Positions 45,001 to 52,854 of a stretch of 64,000 bases of DNA are shown piece after piece. Below the pieces are notes generated by a model that saw only the letters and a list, made by a program, of their open reading frames with translations, was not told the origin of the DNA and searched no databases. The position numbers and the translations under genes were made by a program. The DNA lies in NCBI RefSeq assembly GCF_020509005.1, contig NC_063023.1, positions 1,178,001 through 1,242,000 of the forward strand, in the 5' to 3' direction. This DNA comes from Fulvia fulva. Lineage: Eukaryota; Ascomycota; Dothideomycetes; Mycosphaerellales; Mycosphaerellaceae. Each line of letters opens with the position of its first letter. Position 1 is the first letter of the stretch.

Positions 45001-46318
45001 GCACTTCTGTACCGGCCGTCGCGACCTCGTTGCCAACCACAGAAGTGGGCTTGTCCAAGATGGCAAAGTCGAGCGCCATGATCGTCTCCGCCTTGCCAGC
45101 CAACTCCGGTATGAGCAAGTCCCTGATATCCCCAACAAGCGCCTCTTTACACGTTATGCTCGATCTGAAGTCGGATCGTCCAGCCCAGTCCATGTCCCAG
45201 ACTAATATCTCCACTTGCTCAGTGAGCGCGACAGCCTGCACCTGCCCACGTGAGTTGAGTTGTCTCGTGTGCACTGCCGCCAAGTCCTTCCTGAAGCCAG
45301 CACTCCAGAGGTTGGAGAAGCTGCCAAAGAAACTGCCAGACGTGCTTTCGGTGGCCTTGAGGAATTGGCTGAATATACGCGCTTTCCCCTGCGCATCGTG
45401 CAATGTGACTTGTGTTATTCGTCCAGAGCTCAGCACGACCACGAAACCAGCATGGTCGGCAGAAACCAGGTCGACCACGGTCTCGCTAGAGAACAGACTA
45501 CCGATCGAGCCTTCCACGCCCGTCTTACGATCCTGGAACAAGCCGAGAGATGTTGCGCGATGTATTGATTCGTAGAAAACGGCCTTGCCAGTCGTGGCAG
45601 ATAGCAGGAGCAGACCAAGATCTGTGGTCGAGCCGAGTCCATGAGACACCAGCGCTCCATAGGGTAGTGCATCACCTGCGCGGCAAGAAAAGGGCATGTC
45701 AAATGTGCGCGGGTTGCTGGCTGCGGAATGTGCGGTGTAATCCCAGATGATTGCGCGCTCGCGTGTCACAGCCAGGGCGGTGTTGTCGGTTCCCAGACTG
45801 CCGCGATACTCGACGCCTTCCTTGCGCAGCTCTCTCGGCGTGCTTGGCAGCAGTTTGACACTGTAGCCACTCGTCTGCGCCAGTACCGTTGCGTTGTCGC
45901 CGCGCATCACTCGCTTCGGTCGTCCGCGTATCGTCATCGTAGTGTGTTCGCTGGGTGTCGCGCGCGTCATGCTGCCTCCTCTGACGCTGCCCTCCGCGGA
46001 CAGGTGTATGTTGCCATTCACCAGGTTCGTCATGGTGTCGTCCTCCACGGTGGTAGCCTGCGATGCGAAGGATTCGAGAAGGGGCAGGTGCTCTGTGGAG
46101 TCGCGTGCATCCTTCTGCGATGGTGGCTCGAAGGTCTCCTCGTCGATGTTGGGTTTGTTGTGTCTGCGACGTTTGGGCGCGGGAGGCTTCTGGGTGCCAT
46201 CCGCACTGTCTCGTTGCCGCCTCCGAGGGTTCGCTGCTGCTGTTGCGCTTGCTGTGCTGCGCGTCGACCGTAGATTTCGACGCTCCGTTCCACGCTCGGG
46301 CGTCTGCGAGTTCGACAT
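42050..46318 (-). CDS. NUP133: Nucleoporin Nup133
   Basis: Scaffold subunit of the Nup84/Nup107 Y-complex of the nuclear pore. 1422 aa from the ATG at 46318 (MSNSQTPERG); the frame's earlier start at 46336 is GTG. A basic, disordered N-terminus with a PKRRR cluster precedes a beta-propeller (about 150-560; IIWDYTAHSAASNPRTFDMPF, LVSADHAGFVVVLSSGRITQV). A long alpha-solenoid follows (about 620-1370), typical of Nup133. The C-terminus ends in an acidic tail DGDVEME. No intron is needed. It is convergent with nothing nearby; the tandem small-protein array begins about 650 bp beyond its start. Confidence 0.9.
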   Translation of the reverse strand: MSNSQTPERGTERRNLRSTRSTASATAAANPRRRQRDSADGTQKPPAPKRRRHNKPNIDEETFEPPSQKDARDSTEHLPLLESFASQATTVEDDTMTNLVNGNIHLSAEGSVRGGSMTRATPSEHTTMTIRGRPKRVMRGDNATVLAQTSGYSVKLLPSTPRELRKEGVEYRGSLGTDNTALAVTRERAIIWDYTAHSAASNPRTFDMPFSCRAGDALPYGALVSHGLGSTTDLGLLLLSATTGKAVFYESIHRATSLGLFQDRKTGVEGSIGSLFSSETVVDLVSADHAGFVVVLSSGRITQVTLHDAQGKARIFSQFLKATESTSGSFFGSFSNLWSAGFRKDLAAVHTRQLNSRGQVQAVALTEQVEILVWDMDWAGRSDFRSSITCKEALVGDIRDLLIPELAGKAETIMALDFAILDKPTSVVGNEVATAGTEVPLGLLILLRAGTLDDHIYLVADVVLTGDIFEVSRLVQLKSYRHRGDARYQTKPKLTVPKPGHTAFVSFEDATVLFGLRDAVVDGPEAQLHMSYMEPDQYEEAIVLRTGKDIAIESAWDEGSRGSHASCLSFVKGAGLVRITGADVYALDMGWKLSAMTHIEQAVFFGAMQQDNIIDFSRRSDIQYSLEEVEEAALAISNQIVRAETKYTNVISTAPTSMEQHLAAKAQALKALAAHVRRNYAALSRSTMWRLLWNAERVAAAQQLWVAFEEHVTMMSEKGKRKATLLDEICDWFNNESHPEEPFTKRKELKDEEPVRKFFIGGLHRLEKLLQYTKVFLDELRKNDDWAQERVLRVVIQTNDVFLRGLRAAFIFRSENAAEYGILPELIDDGVVTDIVEYTDVPEFWTSTERLVSITGQVTTLSRSFASGAYENYEQTTATIEQLAREIADANPNLIELLCLQFKERINWRSSRPSQKDQVRAQQLLSEFESLRHEHFRSLANVGHAEDGMRLAEKYRDMHTLTDIVVGEDQYNEEQLQEAPEQSVKAIIYKTREDLNEKVKKFFDRYGSAWADAFFDKLFSGSSVGKKLEQAQARWQKSLATYLQSHPSRAKICWINDVTQESDFSHASSALAQAAEAQEGRLWAKKVELSMSKLALLAAKEAGESTNELSNGTSTAKDDPRNELAVVEVQERLYAHLYPEIVASLDRDAEVEICMQKFGNHVKDWPALRQLLENGLHATLNHIALSIEQLIDVLTLMDIVTSETEGNMQGTEFMLALIALDAAAPSMSSARLETLLQLIWKRCYIYDDWAKLKLSGKTKQSDSERGKELRATAPWQTLFHMLDTKFFDSTRHVDVRKPSECLGSACRREDISYRFDNEELLDPILHDLKIQDELLQSYVSDRHLDELMMQCDRDAKIALHAQEEGMVVRSQHERDFPLQGEDADLNGAGTNGHAKGANGNQPEYAEGFAQDATEVDGDVEME

Positions 46319-46962
46319 GTTCCTCCTCTCCGACACACCACCTGCTACCAGAGACAGACGACACAGCTGGCCACGTGATACGAGTCGTGGCGGTGGTGAT
46401 GGGTTCCAGTTGTTTACTCGGGATTCCAGTGATGCAGCCCCAAGTTCCCAACTTGCGGAGAGACGACCAAGTCAAATGCCTTAGTCTGGACTAACATGCG
46501 GCTAAACCCGTGCTTAACGCCGCTATGCCATTCAAAGCCCGCCAAGAACCAGCATTCGAAGACCATTCACCTTGCAAGACCGCCTGCTCTTTCTCTTCTT
46601 ACTTCATTCACACGGTTCTCATCGACAACAATGCCACGACGAACATGACCCGGACTCTCAAGCTTCAAGCGTATTCAGGCGACTCATCCTCACCAGCGAT
46701 GACCATATCAGGCATTTCCTCTCTACCCTATATATACATCACTGCGTTATCGACATCATGCCATCGGCTGCCGACTCCAGCTCAGAGGATGCTTCCTGCG
46801 GATGTCGTCAGCGCGACAGTCGCCTAACGTACCGTCACAGCTACATACCAAAGCAAACAGCAACGTCCACATAACGCCTCATCAATCAACAGACCGATCC
46901 CACAAAATGCCCCAATGCCGCAGCATCACACGGTTCAGTACGACATCATTCTTGATCGGCAC
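46319..46962. other. Intergenic between NUP133 and the small-protein array
   Basis: Promoter of NUP133 and unassigned sequence. Plus-strand frames at 46510-46874 overlap one another and show no domain. Confidence 0.4.
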
Positions 46963-47105
46963 TCAACGAGGCCCATACCAAGCTGGCCACGAATGCGCAC
47001 CCATTGACCACCGCTGTCGGTCCCAGTCGTAGACGTAGTGCTGGTACCGCTCAGCAAATGGAAATCGATAGCCATGGAAGCGATCTGTGAGGTTGTGCCC
47101 TCGAG
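46963..47105 (-). pseudogene. Relic C-terminus of the small-protein family
   Basis: One minus-strand frame reads RFPFAERYQHYVYDWDRQRW and then PAWYGPR-stop (46965-46963). This matches the end of the adjacent copy A (ARAYQPYTYDWNTRQWS..PSWYGYR). It lies just downstream of copy A in another frame and lacks the N-terminal core, so it looks like a partial tandem duplication. Confidence 0.5.
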
Positions 47106-47119
47106 CGGCATTTGTCTGA

Positions 47120-47443
47120 TCAGGATTGCGCCCTCTTCACCCATCGGTATCCATACCAGGAAGGATACTGAGCACTGTGCGACCACTGCCGCGTGTTCCA
47201 GTCGTAAGTATAAGGCTGATAAGCCCGAGCATACTGAGGTCGAAGGCCACCCCAAGGATCAGCGCCATACCCTCGGCCATGCCTCTGCTGGATGGGAAAT
47301 CTGGGGCGGCCTCCCACGAAAGGCTGTGGGTTGCCAAGTACGCTCTGCCACGGAACGTAGTTGGGATCTCTTCGCACTACTAGGGAGGGATTCACGCGGT
47401 GTCCGCCTAACCACGATTCATTTTCGTCTCCCCAACGGGGCAT
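47120..47443 (-). CDS. Small tandem paralogue A (VVRRDPxYVPFQS family)
   Basis: 107 aa, starting MPRWGDENESWLGG at the ATG 47443. Core: SLVVRRDPNYVPWQSVLG (about residues 20-37), then RGYGADPWGGLRP and a Tyr/Trp-rich tail YDWNTRQWS..WYGYRW. I do not recognise the family. There is no signal peptide, membrane segment or Cys. Composition is rich in Tyr, Pro, Gly, Arg and Trp. It is one of five intact relatives in a row on the minus strand and the longest of them. The 5' leader is C/A-rich, as expected of a transcribed fungal gene. Confidence 0.6.
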   Translation of the reverse strand: MPRWGDENESWLGGHRVNPSLVVRRDPNYVPWQSVLGNPQPFVGGRPRFPIQQRHGRGYGADPWGGLRPQYARAYQPYTYDWNTRQWSHSAQYPSWYGYRWVKRAQS

Positions 47444-47970
47444 TGTGAAGAGTTTGAGGATTTGAGTGCGATCGTGGGTGGACGTGTTCAAGAGCGTTGT
47501 GTTGGTCAATGTGGTAGGCGACGTTGAACGGGAACGCGAGACATATTTGCGCTGATCCTGCAGCAGTTGTGAAGGCATGCCGGTGCCACTTGCTACATAC
47601 CACATTGTAGAAACAGCAAGGTGACGCAGAAGATTCCCATTCGACGGACTTCATGACCTGGCAATGTCAACACTTGCGAGCACGAATACTGTGCCCGCCC
47701 TTTCGAAACGCATGCGTCATATTTCAGCTTCCCTTTGTGGTCAACATTCACCACATACGAGTCAGTGGAAGAAGCTGGCAAGGGTCAGTGAAAAACACTA
47801 ATTGATGAAAGGTGATGATTTGAAAATGGACTGAGACACCAATCATGGTGGGAACTCAATATGGCGTACAGCAATCGATACCTGAAACGCCTGAACACTG
47901 GAGGAAAGAAGACATCATACCCACGACATCTCAATGCCTCAGCATCGCTCAAGTCATAATGCAATCACCC
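47444..47970. other. Spacer between copies A and B
   Basis: No gene. A stretch near 47879 (CGCCTGAACACTGGAGGAAA) resembles one near 48481 (CGCCTGATCACTGGAAGAAC), so flanking DNA was duplicated together with the genes. Confidence 0.5.
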
Positions 47971-48225
47971 TCACCTTGGGTAATGGCCTGCAGGCTCAAA
48001 GCCCTGCCCTGGAGTGAACGTGAGCTGGTTGTTAGCGTATAGAATTTGGTCGCTGGCGCCATAGCCTCCCTGTCCTGTGAAGGACTGGTAGGGATACTGA
48101 TTGGAGCCAGGATATGAACCACCGAAGCAAGTCTGGAATGGGGTATAGCTGTCGTCTCTGCGTACGACTTGGTTGTGTGGGACCGGCATGCCTCCGACAT
48201 ACCACTGGTTTGCGATTCCGGACAT
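47971..48225 (-). CDS. Small tandem paralogue B
   Basis: 84 aa from the ATG at 48225. It opens MSGIANQWYVGGMPVPHN, then the core QVVRRDDSYTPFQTCFGG (about 18-35) and QGGYGASD, and ends FTPGQGFEPAGHYPR. It is closest to copies C and D in the N-terminus (NxW.xGG..) and to D in the C-terminal PGQGF. A TATA-like element and an upstream box shared with copy C lie about 170-205 bp before the ATG. No known domain. Confidence 0.65.
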   Translation of the reverse strand: MSGIANQWYVGGMPVPHNQVVRRDDSYTPFQTCFGGSYPGSNQYPYQSFTGQGGYGASDQILYANNQLTFTPGQGFEPAGHYPR

Positions 48226-48391
48226 GGTTGTGATGTGGTCGTGGTGTGGTTCGAGGGATAGAGGGCGATCTGTAGAAACAAGGCGAAGGAACAGTGGCGG
48301 AGCTGTCGTGGTCGTCGGAGATTGAAGATCGGAGGAGCGTGGTAGTAGGGTGGTGGTGGGGGAAAGAAGCAGAGGGTGGGAGGGAGAACAA

Positions 48392-48431
48392 GATATACTG
48401 GCTAACTCCAGATGTGAAGATTGCAATGCTA
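48392..48431 (-). promoter_or_regulatory. Probable promoter of copy B: TATA plus conserved box
   Basis: On the minus strand the 18-bp box TAGCATTGCAATCTTCAC (48431-48414) precedes a TATATC element (about 48397) by about 16 bp. The same pair occurs before copy C with one mismatch in the box. Confidence 0.5.
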
Positions 48432-48560
48432 CTCGCCACGAAGGAGATTGAGTTTTGAACAAGTACCTGGCTACCTACAACGCCTGATCACTGGAAGAAC
48501 GAATGCGTGGCTATCCGCAGCGCCTCGATGCTATCGAGCTGTTGAAGCCATCATTGAACT

Positions 48561-48797
48561 TCACCGGCTTCGAAACTGCCCTGGGTAAGACCGCGGATAA
48601 GCGAACGCATTACCTGACATGGTGAAACCCGCAGCGTGCCATCCAGGCCAGTAGGGGTAGGTATTGAAGGGAGCATTGGCGCCGCCTATTAAGGTATGGC
48701 CTGGAACGTAGCCGGGGTCTCTGCGGACGACTTGGTTGTTCGGGATCAGCACGCCCCCGATGAACCAATCATTTCCGGTCACTCCGTTTCCGGACAT
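48561..48797 (-). CDS. Small tandem paralogue C
   Basis: 78 aa from the ATG at 48797. N-terminus MSGNGVTGNDWFIGGVLIPN, then the core QVVRRDPGYVPGHTLIGG (about 23-40), the family APFNTYPYWP and a short divergent tail ending PGQFRSR. It is the shortest copy and lacks the GYGADPW block that A, D and E keep. Its promoter carries the conserved box and a GATATAT element. Unknown function. Confidence 0.62.
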   Translation of the reverse strand: MSGNGVTGNDWFIGGVLIPNNQVVRRDPGYVPGHTLIGGANAPFNTYPYWPGWHAAGFTMSGNAFAYPRSYPGQFRSR

Positions 48798-48941
48798 CGT
48801 TGTGCTGGAGTCGTGGCGTGTTCAACGAAGATCGAGCAAGGCTGGAGTGTGTTGGTCAGAGTCGTGGCTGGGGGAGTTTGAAGGATAAGGGATGAGTGAA
48901 TTCGTGGTGGTGGAAGTAGGGCTCAAGGTTTGGGAAAAGCC

Positions 48942-48984
48942 GGATATATGCTGGATTGTAGCAAACGTGAAGATTGCAGTGCTA
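48942..48984 (-). promoter_or_regulatory. Probable promoter of copy C: TATA plus conserved box
   Basis: Minus-strand box TAGCACTGCAATCTTCAC (48984-48967) lies about 18 bp upstream of ATATATCC (around 48949-48942). It is 17 of 18 identical to the box before copy B. Confidence 0.5.
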
Positions 48985-49165
48985 GTATTCACAATGGAGA
49001 AAGACTTTTGCATACAAAAGCCACCAACTACACACGTTCGCCACAGTTGAGCATCAGCATTGAGTACTATGTCTGCTACCTACCTACGACATGCTAGCTA
49101 GAAAACAAATGGACGCTCATTCACCATAACGCCTTGACATCCTGCGTTGGAAAAACCACACACCC

Positions 49166-49450
49166 TCAGCGGTAACTGGGCGGGCCTGGTTGGTAAGCCG
49201 CGTGATAAAAGCCCTGGCCCGGAGCGTAATCGTACCGTTGCCAGGGGATCGAGTTTGCTGGCCGTGCACCATTCCATGGGTCGGCACTGTAGCCTCCTTG
49301 ACCGCTTGACTGGAAGGGGTAGGAGTTAAGAGGAGCGTTGGGGCCGCCGAAGCAGCTTTGGAAAGGGACATAGTTCGGGTCCTGTCGCACCACGCTGTTG
49401 TCTGCGACGGGGTAGCCGTTGAGGATCCACTGATTTGACAGATTCGACAT
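49166..49450 (-). CDS. Small tandem paralogue D
   Basis: 94 aa from the ATG at 49450, MSNLSNQWILNGYPVADN. It is the most complete form of the family: core SVVRQDPNYVPFQSCFGG (about 18-35), NAPLNSYPFQS, GQGGYSADPWNGARP and YDYAPGQGFYHAAYQP at the C-terminus. No signal peptide, no membrane segment and a single Cys. The upstream TATA and a shorter form of the shared box (CAGTCTTCAC) sit about 100-135 bp before the start. The frame is open further upstream without an obvious alternative start. Confidence 0.66.
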   Translation of the reverse strand: MSNLSNQWILNGYPVADNSVVRQDPNYVPFQSCFGGPNAPLNSYPFQSSGQGGYSADPWNGARPANSIPWQRYDYAPGQGFYHAAYQPGPPSYR

Positions 49451-49550
49451 TGATGCGAAAGGAGGTATGCGGTTGGTTGTGTTGTGAGCGGAGATGTTGG
49501 ATGTTGGCGAGGTGGTGAAGGAGTAAGAAGGCATTGATCGAACAGTCGCG

Positions 49551-49584
49551 AGATATAGCGTCTGTTCATCGACCGTGAAGACTG
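49551..49584 (-). promoter_or_regulatory. Probable promoter of copy D
   Basis: Minus-strand CAGTCTTCAC (49584-49575) and a CTATATCT element (49558-49551) repeat the box-TATA order seen before copies B and C, with a less complete box. Confidence 0.4.
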
Positions 49585-49988
49585 TTTGTCGACTGAACGT
49601 CACGCTACGCCACGCCCTGAATATGACAAGCTTCATTATGCTGCGATTGTCAACCCACTTCGCCGCCGAGGTGAATGTCACCGAATGGAAGACCTGATTG
49701 TCCTCGCCACCAACATCGATACATGGCCAAATAATGACATGCACGCCTGCCAGCGAACTTGACTGTGGCTCAGGTGTAAGGACCCTCGTGACTTGACGAA
49801 GAAGATCAGTCGAACCACGAACATTCATGACGATCTGCTTGCGTTTGCAATAACCAGTGACTCTGGTGGCCATACAGTGAGGACTAACAGTGTTCATACA
49901 CGGCTATGAACAGCATAAAATGGCACCTGAACGCCAAGCCTCCAGCTGAGCTACGTGCAAATTAGGCCAGATTAGTTATCAAGCTTCA

Positions 49989-50282
49989 TCACCAGCCATC
50001 AGGGAGGTTATAGAAATGTGGCCTTGGTACAAAGGACCATCCCTGGCCCCAGGTATAATCAAAGTGCTGATTGTGCCCGCCATAGATTGGTCGACGACCA
50101 TTCCAAGGGTCAGGTCCGTAGCCGCGGTGATCTCCCCCATTTGGCCAGCGGTTGGTGGGCAGTGTGCCGTAGCCAAACACACTTTGGAAAGGGACATAGC
50201 TGGGGCCCCTGCGACACACCTGCGAAGACTTGCGTGGCTGGCCACCGATGTACCATTCGTTGGTTGAAGACCATCGAGGCAT
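49989..50282 (-). CDS. Small tandem paralogue E
   Basis: 97 aa from the ATG at 50282. It opens MPRWSSTNEWYIGGQPRK, sharing MPRW with copy A and W(Y)IGG with B and C. The core is QVCRRGPSYVPFQSVFG, with the usual VVRRDP altered to VCRRGP, followed by RGYGPDPWNGRRP and FDYTWGQGWSF. It looks intact. The leader is C/T-rich (CCCGCTCCTCTCGTC and further). Unknown function; same family as its neighbours. Confidence 0.64.
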   Translation of the reverse strand: MPRWSSTNEWYIGGQPRKSSQVCRRGPSYVPFQSVFGYGTLPTNRWPNGGDHRGYGPDPWNGRRPIYGGHNQHFDYTWGQGWSFVPRPHFYNLPDGW

Positions 50283-50618
50283 CGTTGCAATGAGCTGAGG
50301 GTGGTGAAGAGTGAGATGAAGTTAATGAGGTTTGCGTTTGTGGGTTGAGTTGACGAGAGGAGCGGGAAAGTGGTAGGTGGGAAAGATGGAGGGCTGGAGA
50401 ATTCTGAACGGGACTCCTGCTACTCAAGTGGTCTTTCGTGAACGTCGCACAAGGGGCGGGCTTTCGAGTCACTGTATCGTCATATGTAATATGGAATGGA
50501 GTACAGGTCTCCGAACATATTCTTTTGCCCAAGCGATTACTCAGCGATATGCCAGGTGAGGTCTTTATGAAGGTATGCATTCAGTCGTATGACTCCTTCC
50601 TCAAGCAATCATCCTTGG

Positions 50619-50735
50619 CTAGATGGGCGAGTGATTATAGTTCTGCGCACATCCCGCAAATGGCGGCCTCATCCCCGGATTCCCATAGCCCGCAGCTGCG
50701 TTATTGTAGCTTGGACGAGGGTACCTGTCTGAGCG
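50619..50735 (-). pseudogene. Possible seventh, degraded family copy
   Basis: A minus-strand frame reads RPSYNNAAAGYGNPGMRPPF and then AGCAQNYNHSPI-stop (50621-50619), like the GYGxDPWxGRRP..NQHFDY part of copy E. The N-terminal core is missing and upstream sequence is a 20-bp minisatellite, so this is a weak relic call. Confidence 0.35.
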
Positions 50736-50740
50736 TTAGC

Positions 50741-50800
50741 GAGGGTCATTAAGCGATATCGAGGGTCATTCATCGTCTGCGAGGGTCACCAAGCGTCGGG
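50741..50800. repeat. 20-bp minisatellite, three units
   Basis: Units start at 50741, 50761 and 50781 and all open GAGGGTCA. Confidence 0.8.
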
Positions 50801-51052
50801 ACGCCTAGTGAGCAGACAGATCATTGAGCGCCCCGGAGTGAGAACAACAATCAGACTCTGCCACCTGTCGTGCGCATGGTGTATGCGGTCTGTGCTTTGT
50901 GGAAGTAGGTTGCTGAATAAGAGCCCTCGCTACAAAATGGCTGCCGGATCGCTAGTCGGTCGAAAAAGAACTTACAATTATTTGATTGGATGGGCATTCC
51001 CGTAGCGCGCCACCTCCACCTCATCAACAACCACCAGGTATGGACCTCATTG

Positions 51053-51091
51053 CTATCGTACTATGCTATCGCACTATGCTATCGCACTATA
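51053..51091. repeat. 13-bp minisatellite, three units
   Basis: CTATCGTACTATG, CTATCGCACTATG and CTATCGCACTATA in direct succession. Confidence 0.8.
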
Positions 51092-51310
51092 CTATTGCCC
51101 CATCGTGTGTTCCATACCGCTGATGTGTTCAGAACGCCTCGAGACCTGCCCAAAACGAACCATCCCAACAGCCGCGTCCGCATACGCGCAACCTGAAGCC
51201 GAACGCGAATACACCTCCGAAATGCACCTCCGATACATTACAAGGGCAACAAAGCACTGCGATAGCTAAGCCGGAAACAAAGAGACGGATCTAAAGCACA
51301 GCGGTGTGAG

Positions 51311-51413
51311 TAGGAAACAGATTGCGCCCGAGCTGCTATAGGAAAGAGATGCAGGAAACAGATTGCGCCCGAGCTGCGACAAGAAACAGATGTAGGAAAC
51401 AGATTGCGCCCGC
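51311..51413. repeat. 41-bp minisatellite, about 2.5 units
   Basis: Units begin at 51311, 51352 and 51393 with (T/C)AGGAAACAGATTGCGCCCG. The third unit is cut short. The 41-bp spacing is exact. Confidence 0.8.
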
Positions 51414-51539
51414 ACCGGACGACTACAACCTTAAGGTGTTTCTCGCACCCTCATTAGCCCACCGTCAAACGGCAGAAACGAGCCCGTTCGCAACAGTAGT
51501 AGCGTCTATAGCGCGTAGATAGCGACAGCTAATCAGATC

Positions 51540-52665
51540 ACGAGAAACACCGTTCAGTTCTGTTCTACTAACCGTGCCTATCGTATACGACAAAAAGAGA
51601 TAACGATACGGCAATCGCACGCTCGGACTAGCGACCTCTACGCCTACTCACCTCACTTCACGGTCACTAATCTTACAAGGTGGTGCCCTACCAAAAGGTC
51701 ATGACCTTCTAAGGTGTAGAAAGTAAGGCACCCCGAAGGTGCCTTTACAACTTTCCCTCGACGGAGGTGAGACTATTACAGCATATCTAAACACCCCATT
51801 CTCGCCGGTGAGCGAACCTACCGACTGTTTATACCTATAATGAACTTCAATCGAGTCATCCTATAGCCGCCCGAAGACAACACTACGAGGCGCAGGCGCA
51901 CCTAGGCAACAATAGGAGGAACAAATCCGTCCCTACGGAGGCCACGACCGGTGATACCCGCTATACATAATAACGAGAAGATAAGATAGGCCAATGCTAT
52001 CAAGATGATGGACTTTTAAGATAAGTTTAAAGCTTCGATAGGCTAATACTATTAAGAACTGATAGGCTTTTAAGTAATAACTACGCGCCGAGGACCTACG
52101 TGTCTAATTCAGTCCTATACGACGGTTTGCTAAGACTTACAAGATAGCGAGTTAGATTTATAGTAGTTATAGAAAATAATTCCCTAGCCCACCGCTATAA
52201 TTGAACCTAGAGCGTAGTAAAGCGATAACTTCTATCCCTACGCTTAATATAATAGTACACCGAGGATGTACCGTATAACGTACTACTATTATAGATACTA
52301 CTCGGCTATATCGCCCGCGGGAATAGGGTAAAGCAATATTATATTGAATATATACCTTTATTGAAAGTAAGGTAAGAAGTGAGCCTAGGGAAGTTAAAAG
52401 CTACCTAAACCTTATACAAAGCATTTACTAATATAATAAGTTAGTATAAAGTACGTGAAAATGCCGCTATATCTACTCCGTAGGAGGAAAGAGAGGGGGG
52501 TCTAGGGTCCCTCTAGCCGCCGGAGGTATAGGTACTTACTAGCTAGACAGTAATACTAGTAGGTATTAATACTAGCTAGTAAGTAGCCCGCCGCGTAGCT
52601 TACTACGCCCCTTGCGGAGCGCCTATAGGCCCGCCGTAGGCGTTAAGTAGATATAAGATAAGTTA
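51540..52665. other. AT-rich, RIP-like repeat DNA
   Basis: Base composition drops sharply to AT-rich with abundant TA and TAG, and no gene. It holds a perfect 14-bp palindrome (51695-51708), a hairpin with 8-bp arms AAGGCACC/GGTGCCTT (51725-51745) and two diverged copies of a 52-bp unit (from about 51985 and 52037). The gypsy element inserted at its right edge. Confidence 0.6.
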
Positions 52666-52670
52666 GGCAT
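52666..52670. repeat. Target-site duplication, left copy
   Basis: GGCAT, identical to the five bases at 59893-59897 just outside the other LTR. Confidence 0.9.
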
Positions 52671-52854
52671 TGTAAGGGCGCGCGTACCATAGGGTCCGAA
52701 TGAGATAGTTGTTGTTCTACGAAGCTACGAAAGAGGAGCGCGAGGCGCGGCGAAGTTATAAAGTAAAGCCAAGCCGCGCTAACCCGATGCAGAAGGTCCG
52801 CGGTTCAGCCGGGCCGACGCAGCTACAGTGAGGGGTCGCGGGCTGCCCGTGACA
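52671..52854 (-). repeat. 3' LTR (element sense) of the chromovirus
   Basis: 184 bp, TGTAAG..GTGACA on the + strand. Identical to 59709-59892. The pol frame runs into it and stops at 52779. Confidence 0.95.

Noticed and set aside
45728..46484. Overlapping + strand frames over the NUP133 N-terminus
   Set aside because: Shadows of the Arg/Ser-rich disordered N-terminus.
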